Position numbers and translations under genes: made by a program. From NCBI RefSeq assembly GCF_900114535.1, contig NZ_FOTK01000023.1:1-64000 (forward strand): 64,000 bases of DNA, in the 5' to 3' direction. Below the pieces are notes generated by a model that had not been told where the DNA came from, did no database searches, and saw nothing but the letters and a program-made list of their open reading frames with translations. Source of the stretch: Methylobacterium pseudosasicola. Lineage in GTDB: Bacteria; Pseudomonadota; Alphaproteobacteria; Rhizobiales; Beijerinckiaceae. Positions 1 to 8,900 of this stretch are shown here, one piece after another. Numbering within the stretch: the stretch's first letter is position 1; the number at the start of each line of letters is the position of its first letter.

Positions 1-113
1 GGCACGGGGGTGAACACGGGCGGCGGGGCGGCGCGGCGCGGCAGGTCGGCGGCCGAGGCGGCGCCGGTCAGGAGGGCCGTGGCGGCGCTCGCGAGAAGAA
101 GCTTCTTGATCAT
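1..113 (-). CDS. Outer-membrane beta-barrel protein, N-terminal fragment (cut by window edge)
   Basis: Only the first 37 codons are inside the window. They encode a signal peptide (MIKKLLLASAATALL...) followed by a mature start ADLPRRAAPP with VFTPVP shortly after. This is almost the same mature N-terminus as the complete beta-barrel protein at 2736-3560, so the two are paralogues of the small Omp25/Omp31-like porin family common in Rhizobiales. ATG at 113 is the natural start because the signal peptide begins there. The rest of the gene lies outside the window. Confidence 0.8.
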   Translation of the reverse strand, partial: MIKKLLLASAATALLTGAASAADLPRRAAPPPVFTPV

Positions 114-310
114 CGGGTCCTCTGTCTCCCGTTCAACGGGATGTGTGCCCGGCGACAGAAACGGCAGGTTGAGGAAGCGCGATAGTGCAGCGCTGCAACA
201 GGGCTCCCGAGGGCCTCGAACCGGTGGACGGGCGCGTGCGGTTGAGCACATCCCGCACGCATGAAAGCCGATTTCGGCCCGAAGATTTGTATCTCGACGT
301 TTCCGGCAGC

Positions 311-342
311 AAAAAACCCCGCCGCACGAAGGCTGACGGGGC
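311..342 (-). terminator. Intrinsic (rho-independent) terminator
   Basis: On the minus strand a GC stem (CCCC plus GCC at 317-323 pairing with GGC and GGGG at 331-341, with a small bulge) is followed directly by six T residues (A311-316 on the plus strand). Confidence 0.75.
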
Positions 343-450
343 TGTAGTTTGCTCGAGAACATTCCCAGGACCAACCAGGAAGCTTCGCCTCCTGTTAGAT
401 CCGAGTGGCCGGCGACCCGCAAGCCCATCGAGTACTGTTGTTAGCGGTTA
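311..450 (-). ncRNA. Candidate small RNA ending in an intrinsic terminator
   Basis: A strong minus-strand terminator stands here with no protein gene in front of it. Upstream on the same strand is a small perfect hairpin (arms AGGAGGC and GCTTCCT with a GAA loop and one G-T pair, about 385-402), preceded by an AT-rich patch near 440-465 that could hold a promoter. The combination of promoter-like patch, stem-loop and U-tract terminator is typical of a trans-acting small RNA of roughly 100-140 nt. The family is not recognised and the 5' end is a guess. Confidence 0.35.
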
Positions 451-691
451 AGATTAATTTACCCGCCCTGCCCCTCGGAGACCGGCTGTAAACCGCTCGT
501 GGGTCTCGGCCGGTCTGGGATCGCGGGCCTTCCTGCGAGGCTGCGGCAAGCCCGCGACGCGGGGCGCGGGGTTGCGCCCGCACGGCATCCTGTGGTGACC
601 CTCCCGGCATGCCGTGTCCGAAAACATCCGCCGCCGCGCGGGACGATGCCGAAGGCCGGCCGCTCGCGCCGTCCTCGCGCGGGTAGCGCCC

Positions 692-1174
692 ATGTTCGGC
701 TTCTCCCTGAATTCCACCGAGCCCGACAGCATCGCGCATATCATCCAGGTCGCGCTCGCCCCGGCCTTCCTGCTGTCGGCGCTGGCGACCCTGCTGAACG
801 TGTTCTCCACCCGCCTCGGCCGGATCTCCGACAAGGTCGACACCCTGTCGGGGGAGATCGCCAGGGCGACGGATGCCGAGGCCGCGCGCCTGTCCCGCCG
901 CCTGACCTTCCTGCGGCGGCGCTCCTTCGTCCTCGATGTCGCCGTCGTCCTCGCCTCGCTGGGCGCCTGCCTGATCGGGATGGCCGTGCTGACCCTGTTC
1001 GTCGGCGCTCTGCGCGATGCGGCGACCGCCTCGATCCTGTTCGCCTGCTTCGGTCTGGCCCTGGTCTGCACCGTGGCGGCGATCGGGGCGTTCATGGCCG
1101 AGATCCTGATGGCCGGTCACGGCGTGCGCGACGAGGTCGAGCACCAGCAGGACAAGGTCCCGGCACAACCGTGA
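692..1174 (+). CDS. DUF2721 family membrane protein
   Basis: 160 aa from ATG 692. A longer frame opens at 614, but its first 26 residues are Arg-rich leader and not typical of the family. After a short N-terminus (MFGFSLNS) comes a helix with the motif LLNVFSTRLGRI, a polar helical stretch rich in Arg/Asp/Glu around residues 45-75, then two long hydrophobic segments near 80-110 and 115-145. This architecture, a membrane anchor, coiled cytosolic helix and two more TM helices, matches DUF2721 proteins, whose biochemical role is unknown. It appears to be a single-gene unit. Confidence 0.8.
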   Translation: MFGFSLNSTEPDSIAHIIQVALAPAFLLSALATLLNVFSTRLGRISDKVDTLSGEIARATDAEAARLSRRLTFLRRRSFVLDVAVVLASLGACLIGMAVLTLFVGALRDAATASILFACFGLALVCTVAAIGAFMAEILMAGHGVRDEVEHQQDKVPAQP

Positions 1175-1267
1175 TCCGCTGCCGTTTCGCGTTGCGCCGC
1201 AAAGGAACTTCGTCTTAAGCTCGATGCGGCTTGATTCCGCTCGCCTGCTGCGCCCGAGTGTTCCGCC

Positions 1268-1477
1268 ATGAGTGTCGCGATCCTGGTTGCCCTCATTGCC
1301 GGAGCCCTGTGCCTCGGGATGCTCTCCTCCCTGCTGCCGTTCGGGCGGCGGGACGAAGAGGAGGAGGAGATGCACGTGCCCGGCGAGAAGGACCTCTTCG
1401 ATCTCGCCGGCCCGATCATCGACCTGGAGCCGTTGATCCCGCTGATCGAGGCGCAGGCGCTCGAGCCGAAGCGGTAG
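1268..1477 (+). CDS. Small single-pass membrane protein, unknown function
   Basis: 69 aa. Residues 3-25 form one hydrophobic segment ending with LLPFGRR, followed by an acidic run of five Glu residues and a hydrophilic tail containing a proline-spaced leucine/isoleucine-rich stretch. The arrangement suggests an inner-membrane anchor with an acidic cytoplasmic tail. No family is recognised. Codon use matches neighbours, which favours a real gene. Confidence 0.55.
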   Translation: MSVAILVALIAGALCLGMLSSLLPFGRRDEEEEEMHVPGEKDLFDLAGPIIDLEPLIPLIEAQALEPKR

Positions 1478-1544
1478 GCACCGCGCTTTTCTGGAAGGGC
1501 CGCCGGCCCGATCGCGTCCTGGCGGCGGCCCCCGGAGGCTCGTC

Positions 1545-1745
1545 TTAAGCGGCTTCGTCTTCCGAATCGTCCGCGTCCAGGATGGTCTCCAGATCGCCGA
1601 CCAGGGCGTCGAGCTGGTCGGCGGTGGCCTTGAGCTTCAGCTTGGTGCCGTCCTCGGCCTCGACCGCGATCTCGATATGGTCCTCGACCTTGGCGGCCAG
1701 GGCCTGCTTGATGGTGTAGGTGGTCACGTCAGCCGTGTCGGCCAT
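1545..1745 (-). CDS. Small acidic conserved-type hypothetical protein
   Basis: 66 aa from ATG 1745, chosen because GAGGAG lies just upstream; a longer in-frame start at 1772 would place this ribosome site inside the gene. The protein (MADTADVTTYTIKQAL...) is soluble, has alternating beta/alpha character and ends in an acidic tail (DADDSEDEAA). No known function. It stands alone between divergently oriented small genes. Confidence 0.6.
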   Translation of the reverse strand: MADTADVTTYTIKQALAAKVEDHIEIAVEAEDGTKLKLKATADQLDALVGDLETILDADDSEDEAA

Positions 1746-1917
1746 GCTGGTCTCCTCGTTGGCTGCGGGCAACGCGGATCACCCGGCATCGGCCCTGCGG
1801 CAGAAGCTCGCGTCGGAGCCTCTTCGCATTCGGCGCGGGCATGCGGCCGGGCCGGTGGGATCCTTCGCCGAATTGCCGGTACCGGGAGCCGATTCTGCGA
1901 AGTCTGCGGCGGCCCGC

Positions 1918-2253
1918 CTATCGACGGCCGCGCGTGCGCTGCCCCACCACCCGCTGGCGATGCGTCGGCACCTCCGGAAGCTGTGTCGGGCGCGGCGGCG
2001 GCAAAAGCAGCAGGTCCGGCTTGGCCCGGGGCGTCTCGACGATGACCGCCTTCAGCACCATCGGGCGCGACGGCTTGGTCAGGGCGAGGGGCTTATCGGG
2101 TTTCGCGGCGAGGGTGCCGAGCGCCCAGAGCGCGAGACAGGCCAGGCCGACCAGGATGCCGGTCCAGGACGGTTCCGAGCGGACCATCAGGAAGGCGGCG
2201 CCGGTCAGGGCGGCCGCGGCTGCGAACAGCCGGGGGGTGGGATCGCCGGACAT
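1918..2253 (-). CDS. Small membrane protein, unknown function
   Basis: 111 aa from ATG 2253 (a GTG codon lies directly before it). Two hydrophobic helices occupy about residues 8-25 and 33-50, followed by a basic, proline-rich C-terminal tail containing LLLLPPPRPTQLP. It is probably an inner-membrane protein with a cytoplasmic tail. No family is recognised. The frame could be partly spurious at the Arg-rich C-terminus. Confidence 0.5.
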   Translation of the reverse strand: MSGDPTPRLFAAAAALTGAAFLMVRSEPSWTGILVGLACLALWALGTLAAKPDKPLALTKPSRPMVLKAVIVETPRAKPDLLLLPPPRPTQLPEVPTHRQRVVGQRTRGRR

Positions 2254-2314
2254 CACGGCGCCAGCCTCGACGAGGCGGGCTGACGGCCGGTGAAGATCAT
2301 CGGTGCAAGTCTAA

Positions 2315-2557
2315 TCAATCCGCCAGGCTGGAGGGCGGCTGCCAGGTGGCGCCGGGATGCTCGCGGATATCGCCGGCCCGGGCGCCGGTATCGGCATCGC
2401 TGGTCCAGTCGCTGGGCTCGGTGACGCTGGCGATCTCCGCCTCCGGATAGGCCGCCGCCAGGAACAGGCGCGCCTCGCCCTCGGCCTCGGCCCGCACGGT
2501 CACGAGCGGCCTGTCGCGGCCCGCATCGCGGATCTGGGCGATGAACAGCTTGGTCAT
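2315..2557 (-). CDS. Small hypothetical protein
   Basis: 80 aa, start ATG 2557 with GGAGG eight bases upstream. The N-terminal half reads as a compact alpha/beta fold (MTKLFIAQIRDAGRDRPLV, then an EAEGEARLFLAAAYPEAEI helix-strand unit) and the C-terminal third is polar and probably flexible. No known function or partner. Confidence 0.65.
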   Translation of the reverse strand: MTKLFIAQIRDAGRDRPLVTVRAEAEGEARLFLAAAYPEAEIASVTEPSDWTSDADTGARAGDIREHPGATWQPPSSLAD

Positions 2558-2735
2558 GGTGGGCCTCCGCTACCGTGGGGCGCCAACGGGCCGGGGGCGG
2601 GATGGTTCAAGGCCGGCTGCCCAATCGGGCGGCGATTGCCTTCCGCCGCACCTGTGGCAGCAACGATACAGCTTGAGTGTGGAAAACCGGGTAATTTCCC
2701 GCTCGATAGGAACATTCGCTGGGGAAAGACCAGTC

Positions 2736-3560
2736 ATGAAGACGCTTCTGGCCTCGTTGGCCGCCTTTACTGCCCTCACTGCCGCCGCTTCGGCCGCCGA
2801 CCTGCCGCGCCGCGCGCCCCCGCCGGTCTTCACCCCCGTGCCCGTGTTCACCTGGACCGGCGCCTACTTCGGTATCAACGCCGGCTACGCCTTCGACGCC
2901 AGCAGCAACAACACCTCGAGCTTCGCCGTCCCGGCCCCGTACGGCAACGGCACGACGGCCTATTTCAGCCAGCGGAACCAGGAAGGTTTCTCCGGCGGTG
3001 GCCAGGTCGGCTATAACTTCCAGTTCACCCCGGGCTCGGGCGTGGTCGTCGGCGTCGAGGCCGACGCCCAGTACCTCGACTTCGGCCGCAGCCGGAACAA
3101 CGCCCTCGTCGTCGGCCCGCTGGCCCAGGGCGTTTATCTGACCGACCCGCGCGGCCTGTCGAGCCTCGACTTCTTCGGCACCGTGCGCGGCCGTCTCGGC
3201 TACGCCTTCGACCGGGTCCTCGTGTACGGCACCGGCGGCTTCGCCTACGGCTCGGGCAGCGCTGACCGCTCGTTCGGCGGCTTCGCCGGCAACGACAGCT
3301 TCCGCACCGGCTGGACCGTCGGCGGCGGCTTCGAATACGCCCTCCCGGTCGACTCGTTCCTGAACTTCTTCCGGTCGAGCGCCGTGACGGTCAAGGTCGA
3401 AGGCCTGTACGTCAATCTCGATCGCAACACCCGCAACCAGGGTGCGTTCGTGATCAACGCTGCCAACAACTTCCCCGTCGCCTACAACAACATCGGCCGC
3501 CGCGACGACGAGTTCGCCGTGGTCCGCGCCGGCCTGAACTACAAGTTCGGCTCGTACTAA
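2736..3560 (+). CDS. Outer-membrane beta-barrel protein (Omp25/Omp31-like porin family)
   Basis: 274 aa from ATG 2736, preceded by a GGGGAAAG ribosome-site-like stretch; the frame is open further upstream but the signal peptide starts here. Residues 1-20 are a signal peptide ending in ASA, then ADLPRRAPPPVF, the conserved mature start of Rhizobiales surface proteins. FTWTGAYFGINAGYAF begins the barrel, and alternating aromatic/glycine strands run to the C-terminal strand LNYKFGSY. Length and layout match eight-stranded outer-membrane barrels of the Omp25/Omp31 type. The N-terminus is nearly identical to that of the truncated paralogue at the window start. Confidence 0.9.
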   Translation: MKTLLASLAAFTALTAAASAADLPRRAPPPVFTPVPVFTWTGAYFGINAGYAFDASSNNTSSFAVPAPYGNGTTAYFSQRNQEGFSGGGQVGYNFQFTPGSGVVVGVEADAQYLDFGRSRNNALVVGPLAQGVYLTDPRGLSSLDFFGTVRGRLGYAFDRVLVYGTGGFAYGSGSADRSFGGFAGNDSFRTGWTVGGGFEYALPVDSFLNFFRSSAVTVKVEGLYVNLDRNTRNQGAFVINAANNFPVAYNNIGRRDDEFAVVRAGLNYKFGSY

Positions 3561-3570
3561 GACCCGGACC

Positions 3571-3590
3571 GCCCGGCCTTAACGCCGGGC
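3571..3590 (+). terminator. Hairpin after the outer-membrane protein gene
   Basis: Perfect 7-bp stem GCCCGGC/GCCGGGC with a six-base loop, 10 bases past the stop codon. There is no T-tract, so it may be a weak terminator or an mRNA 3'-end stabiliser. Confidence 0.5.
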
Positions 3591-3765
3591 GTCCATCCGG
3601 CCTGCTGCAACGCCTCGGGAGCCTCCGCGCCCGGGGCGTTTGCCGTTCGGGCGCTCCGGGACGGCGCCGCCCTGCGGGTCTGCGGCCGCCGGGAACAGCC
3701 GCCGGCTCCCGGCGGTTGTTGGGGTCATGCCGGCCTCGGTCGGCCCCTCTCAGTTCGAGCGTCTC

Positions 3766-3945
3766 ATGACCAGCCGTACCCTTCAGTCCACGCTTCTCGC
3801 CCTCGCGCTCGTCGCCGGCAGCGCCGGGATGGCGGCCGCCCAGAGCACGCCGAACGGCAACACCTCGACGGCCGGCTCCCCCGCCGGCAGCAACAGCACG
3901 GGCAACGGCGCGACCGGCAGCGGCGCAGCCCCCAGCGGCAAGTAA
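3766..3945 (+). CDS. Small secreted Ser/Gly/Asn-rich protein
   Basis: 59 aa from ATG 3766. Residues 1-25 are a clear signal peptide ending MAAAQ; the remaining 34 residues are low-complexity (NGNTSTAGSPAGSNSTG type), rich in Gly, Ser, Asn and Thr and lacking hydrophobic residues. Presumably exported to the periplasm and disordered. Function unknown; such short proteins are common in Methylobacterium-type genomes. A strong terminator follows at 4044-4073. Confidence 0.6.
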   Translation: MTSRTLQSTLLALALVAGSAGMAAAQSTPNGNTSTAGSPAGSNSTGNGATGSGAAPSGK

Positions 3946-4043
3946 GCGATCGATGAAGCCATCGGTAACTCGGCCTTAACCATACGGGCCGAGAAGCCGG
4001 TCGATCCAGGAGCGCCGCGCTCCGACGACCGTGCATCCTTTGC

Positions 4044-4073
4044 CCCGCGTCCCGTCTCGGACGCGGGTTTTTT
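4044..4073 (+). terminator. Intrinsic terminator
   Basis: A perfect 9-bp stem, CCCGCGTCC (4044-4052) and GGACGCGGG (4059-4067), with a six-base loop and six T residues immediately after. It ends transcription from the 3766 gene before the metal-efflux locus. Confidence 0.85.
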
Positions 4074-4158
4074 GTGGCTGGCCCTGGCGGTTTCGCGGAG
4101 GGGCCCGATCGATGGCGGCCCTTGTGCGCCCGGGTCCGGATCGCCCATAAGAGCCGTG

Positions 4159-4518
4159 ATGGGATCTCGGGTTCGGCATGGGCGCTCGGTGCGCGGCTGG
4201 TGGGCGATGGCCGCCCGCCTGCTCGCGCTCGTCCTGGCTCTGTCGCTGGCCGGGCCGGGTGTCGGCCTCGCCTCGGACTTGGCGTTCCACGCGGGCGGCG
4301 AGCACGGCCGGAGCGTCGGGCCGTCCATGGCGGATGCCGGCGGCACCGTCGATCCCGGCGTGACCGCGCATCTCCATTGCGGCTGTCATCAGGTCGCGCC
4401 CTTGGAGATCGGATTCTCGGGCCCGCTGGCGATCCCCGATCGGCCGGTCGCGATCCGGGTCACCCGCGCCCGCCCCTCCGTCAGTCCCGACCGCCTGCCC
4501 CGGCCGCCGCGCGCGTGA
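4159..4518 (+). CDS. Exported small protein upstream of the CzcBA efflux genes
   Basis: 119 aa from ATG 4159; a second start at 4207 (MAARLLALVL) would also give a signal peptide, and the open frame extends further upstream without support. After the hydrophobic segment the mature part contains a metal-ligand-like cluster HLHCGCHQ near the middle and an Arg/Pro-rich tail. Short exported proteins with such a cluster are often found just upstream of czc-type genes; a periplasmic metal-sensing or chaperone role is an inference. It lies 138 bases before czcB and could share its transcript. Confidence 0.55.
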   Translation: MGSRVRHGRSVRGWWAMAARLLALVLALSLAGPGVGLASDLAFHAGGEHGRSVGPSMADAGGTVDPGVTAHLHCGCHQVAPLEIGFSGPLAIPDRPVAIRVTRARPSVSPDRLPRPPRA

Positions 4519-4656
4519 GCTGACGCCGCCGTTTATCGGCGCGCGTCCTGTCCGGGCGGCCTCGTGGGCGCCCGGCTCGCCCTCACGCGTCCCCTGAACG
4601 GGAAGCCCCGGAGCCGCCGCGCGGCCGCTCCGCGGTCCCGGCCGAGCAGGTTCTCC

Positions 4657-5925
4657 ATGCGCATCCTCGTCTCCGCGGCCGTCCTGGCCGTCGGCATCGT
4701 CATCGGCGCTGCCGTCCCCGCCGTGTCCGGGCTCGTCAACGACGGCCTCGCGGCGCTCGGCCTGACCCGGCCCCCCGGCAAGCCCGCAGTCGAATCGGCC
4801 GGGCACGACCACGACCATGACCACGCGGAGCAGGCCGAGGCGGGCGTGATCCGGATGAGCCCCGAGCAGGTGGCGGCCCAGGACATCACGGTCGCGCCCG
4901 CGACCGGCGGGATCCTGGCGCGCCACCTCCTCGTTCCCGGCACGATCACCCCCGATACCGACCGGATCGCCCGGGTCCCGGCCCGGGTGGTCGGGACCGT
5001 CGCGGAGATGCGCAAGCGCCTGGGCGATTCCGTGCAGAAGGACGAAATCGTCGCCGTGCTCGACAGCCGGGAGGTCGCCGACGCCAAGAGCGAGTACCTG
5101 ACCGCCCTGGTCCAGGTCGAACTCCAGACCATCAACTTCGAGCGCCAGCAGAAGCTGCTGGCCTCGCACTCGGCCTCGGAATCGGCGTTCCAGAGCGCCC
5201 GGGCGGCGTTCCTGGAGACCCGGCTGCGGGCCGACCTCGCCCGCCAGAAGCTGTCGGCGCTCGGGCTCGACGCCGCCGCGGTCGCGGCCGCGCAGACCCG
5301 CGACGAGGCGACCCCGACCCACTCGACCCTGCGCCGTTACGAATTGCGGGCGCCGCTCGCCGGCCGCGTGGTCGAGCGCCGGGTCGATGTCGGCTCGGCG
5401 GTGGGCAAGGAGGGCGACCCGGCGGACGTCTACCTCGTGGCCGACCTGTCCACGGTCTGGATCGAGCTGTCGGTGCCGACCCTCGACCTCGCCCAGGTGC
5501 AGGAGGGGGCGCGGGTCACGGTCACCCCGATCCGCGAGGGTGGCGAGAGCCGCGCCGAGGGGCGGGTGATCTTCGTGAGTCCGTTCCTCAACGCCGAGAC
5601 CCGCTCGGCCCGGGTCGTGGTCGCCCTGCCCAATGCCGACTTCGCCTGGCGGCCCGGGACCTTCGTCACCGCCGAGCTGGAGATCGCCCGGGATGACGTG
5701 CCGGTCCGGGTGCCGAAAGCCGCGCTCCAGACCGTCGCGGGCGCGCGGGTGGTGTTCGTCCGGATTCCGGACGGGTTCGCGATGCGCCCGGTCGAGCTCG
5801 GGCGCTCCGACGACGAGGCCTATGCGGTCAAAGCCGGGCTCGCCCCCGGCGAGGCGATCGCGGTCGGCAATACCTTCCTGCTGAAGGCCGAGCTCGGCAA
5901 GGCCGAAGCCGGCCACGACGATTGA
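4657..5925 (+). CDS. czcB: CzcB-type periplasmic adaptor of a heavy-metal RND efflux pump
   Basis: 422 aa from ATG 4657; the upstream in-frame extension is Arg/Pro-rich and is disfavoured. An N-terminal membrane anchor (residues 1-25) is followed by a histidine/aspartate run HDHDHDH at 50-56, a typical Zn/Co/Cd-binding element. Then come the paired lipoyl/barrel-sandwich halves, an alpha-helical hairpin (about 150-210) and beta-barrel segments (VTVTPI..., PGTFVTAEL). Membrane-fusion proteins of this class link the inner-membrane pump to an outer-membrane channel. The pump gene follows 10 bases later, so the two are co-transcribed. No channel gene (CzcC) is in the window. Confidence 0.9.
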   Translation: MRILVSAAVLAVGIVIGAAVPAVSGLVNDGLAALGLTRPPGKPAVESAGHDHDHDHAEQAEAGVIRMSPEQVAAQDITVAPATGGILARHLLVPGTITPDTDRIARVPARVVGTVAEMRKRLGDSVQKDEIVAVLDSREVADAKSEYLTALVQVELQTINFERQQKLLASHSASESAFQSARAAFLETRLRADLARQKLSALGLDAAAVAAAQTRDEATPTHSTLRRYELRAPLAGRVVERRVDVGSAVGKEGDPADVYLVADLSTVWIELSVPTLDLAQVQEGARVTVTPIREGGESRAEGRVIFVSPFLNAETRSARVVVALPNADFAWRPGTFVTAELEIARDDVPVRVPKAALQTVAGARVVFVRIPDGFAMRPVELGRSDDEAYAVKAGLAPGEAIAVGNTFLLKAELGKAEAGHDD

Positions 5926-5935
5926 GGCGCCGGAC

Positions 5936-8900
5936 ATGCTCAGCCGCATCCTCGACGTTTCGATCCGCCAGCGCTGGCTGGTCCTGCTCCTCGTGCTGCT
6001 GGCGGCGGGGTTCGGCGCCACGGCGCTGACCAAGCTGCCGATCGACGCGGTGCCCGACATCACCAACAACCAGGTGCAGATCAACACGGTGGCGCCGGCC
6101 CTGTCGCCGGTCGATATCGAGCGCCAGGTGACCTACCCGGTCGAGACCGCGCTCGCCGGCATCAAGGGGCTCGACTACACCCGCTCGCTCTCGCGCAACG
6201 GTTTCTCGCAGGTCACCGCGGTCTTCGACGAGCGGCTCGACATCTACTTCGCCCGCCAGCAGGTGGCCGAGCGCCTGTCCCAGGTGAAGGCCGACCTGCC
6301 CCCGGGCGCCGAGCCGCATATGGGCCCGATCTCGACCGGTCTCGGCGAGGTCACCATGTGGTCGGTCCAGTACGCGAGGCCCGGCGACCGGATTGTCGCC
6401 CCCGCGGGCCGGCCGGGCTGGCAGCCGGACGGCAGCTACCTGACCCCGGAGAACCAGCGCCTCGCCACCGCGCTGGAGCAGAACGCCTATCTGCGCACCG
6501 TCCAGGACTGGATCATCCGGCCCCAGATCCGGACCGTGCCGGGAGTGGCCGGGGTCGACGGCATCGGCGGCTACGAGAAGCAGTACCACGTCCAGCCGGA
6601 CCCGACGAAGCTGACCGCCCTCGACCTGTCCTTCGCGGACGTGGTCCGGGCGCTCGAGGCCAACAACGCCAACCAGGGCGCCCGCTACCTGGAGGACAAC
6701 GGCGAGGGCTACGTGGTGCGCGCCGCCGGCCGCCTGGAGAGCATGGAGGCGATCGCCGACGTGGTGGTGGCCACCCGCGGCGGCGTGCCGGTGCGGGTCC
6801 GGGACGTCGCCGCCCTGCGCTTCGGGCGCGAATTGCGCACCGGCTCGGGCAGCGCGGACGGCCGGGAGGCCGTGATCGGCACCGCCCTGATGCGGATCGG
6901 CGAGAACAGCCGCGCTGTGGCGGCCGCGGTCGAGGCCCGCATGGCCCAGATCCGCCGCACCCTGCCCCCCGGCATCGCGGTGGAGACGGTGCTCGACCGG
7001 ACTGTCCTGGTCGAGGCCACGATCCGCACGGTCGCCCAGAATCTCGCCGAGGGCGCGGCCCTGGTGATCGCGGTGCTGGTCCTGCTGCTCGGCAATGTCC
7101 GGGCGGCCCTGGTCGCGGCCCTGGTGATCCCGGTCGCCATGCTGATGACCGTCACCGGCATGGTCGAGGCCAAAATCTCGGCCAACTTGATGAGCCTCGG
7201 CGCCCTGGATTTCGGGCTGATCGTCGACGGGGCGGTGATCATCACCGAGAATGCGCTCCGCCACCTCGCCGAGCGCCAGCAGGCGCTGGGGCGCCGGCTC
7301 GACCTGGAGGAGCGCCTGGAGACGGTCCGGGCCTCGGCCGAGGAGATGATCCGCCCGTCGCTCTACGGGCAGGCGATCATCATCCTGGTCTACGCGCCGC
7401 TCCTGACCTTCACGGGGGTCGAGGGCAAGATGTTCGAGCCGATGGCGCTGACCGTGATCCTCGCGCTGGCCTGCGCGTTCCTGCTGTCGCTGACCTTCGT
7501 GCCGGCCCTGATCGCCATCGTGATCACCGGCCGGGTCACCGAGGCCGACAACCCGCTGATCCGGGGCCTGAAGGCCGCCTACCGGCCGCTGCTCGCCGGG
7601 GCGATCCGGGCGCCGGCGCCGTTCCTGGGGGCGGCCCTGCTGCTGCTCGGCGGGGCGGCCCTCCTGTCCACCCGGCTCGGGACCGAGTTCATCCCCCGCC
7701 TCGACGAGAAGAGCATCGCCCTCAACGCCAGCCGGATCCCCTCGACCTCCCTGACCCAGTCGCAGGCCATGCAGCTCAAGGTCGAGCAGGCGGTCGCGGC
7801 CTTCCCGCAGGTGGCCACCGTCTTCTCGAAGACCGGCACCGCCGAGATCGCCTCCGACCCGATGCCGCCCAGCGCCTCGGACACCTTCGTGATCCTGAAG
7901 CCGCAGGCGGAGTGGCCCGATCCCGCGCTCACCAAGGCGGCGCTCCAGGCCCAGATCGAGGCGGCCTTGGGGGCGCTCGCCGGCAACGTCTACGAGTTCT
8001 CCCAGCCGATCCAGCTGCGCTTCAACGAGCTGCTCGCCGGGACAAGGGGCGATCTCGCCGTCAAGGTGTTCGGCGACGCCTTCGAGCCGATGCTCAGGAC
8101 CGCCAACCAGATCGCCGCGATCCTGCGCGGCATCGACGGGGCGGACGACGTCAAGGTCGAGCAGATCGCCGGCCTGCCGGTCTTCGAGATCGGCATCGAC
8201 CGGACCGAGGCGGCGCGGCTGGGTCTCAGCACCGGGGCGATCCAGGAGGTGATCGGCGCCGCGATCGGCGGCCGGGAGGCCGGTTTCGTGTTCGAGGGCG
8301 ACCGGCGCTTCCCGATCGTCGTGCGCCTGACCGACGCCGTCCGGGAGGACCGCGAGGCCCTGGAGAACCTGCCGGTGCCCCTGCCCCCGGGGCCGAACGG
8401 CAAGGTCGCCTCCGTGCTCCTACGGCAGGTCGCGCGCTTCTCGGTGACCGAGGGGCCGAACCAGATCTCGCGGGAGAACGGCCGGCGGCGCGTGGTCGTC
8501 ACCGCCAATGTCCGCGGCCGGGATATCGGCTCGCTGGTGGCGGAGGCGCAAGGCAAGGTCGCCGAGCAGGTCGCGCTGCCGGCCGGCTCCTCCGTCACTT
8601 GGGGCGGCCAGTTCGAGAACCTCGCCTCGGCCCGGCGGCGCCTGGCCCTGGTGGTGCCGGCCTGCTTCGTCCTGATCCTGCTGCTGCTGACCTCGGCGCT
8701 CGGCAGCGCCCGCGACGCCCTCCTGGTGTTCTCCGCCGTGCCCCTGGCGCTCACCGGCGGCATCGCGGCCCTGTGGCTGCGGGACATGCCGCTCTCGGTG
8801 CCGGCGGCGGTCGGGTTCATCGCGCTCTCGGGCGTCGCGGTGCTGAACGGCCTGGTGATGCTGAGCTTCATCAAGCAGCTGGTCGCCGAGGGCCGGCCGC

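Larger units (their letters stand above)
114..691. other. Intergenic region with a terminator and possible small RNA
   Basis: No convincing protein gene is seen in this stretch; open frames here lack ribosome-binding sites and recognisable content. It holds the upstream region of the truncated outer-membrane gene, a strong intrinsic terminator (311-342, minus strand), and an AT-richer patch near 440-465 that could be a minus-strand promoter. The 480-690 part is GC-rich leader sequence of the next gene. Confidence 0.6.

Noticed and set aside
3689..3714. GGAAC-N17-GGTT upstream of the small secreted protein as an EcfG promoter
   Set aside because: The -10 part deviates from CGTT and GC-rich DNA gives such matches by chance; kept out of the feature list.
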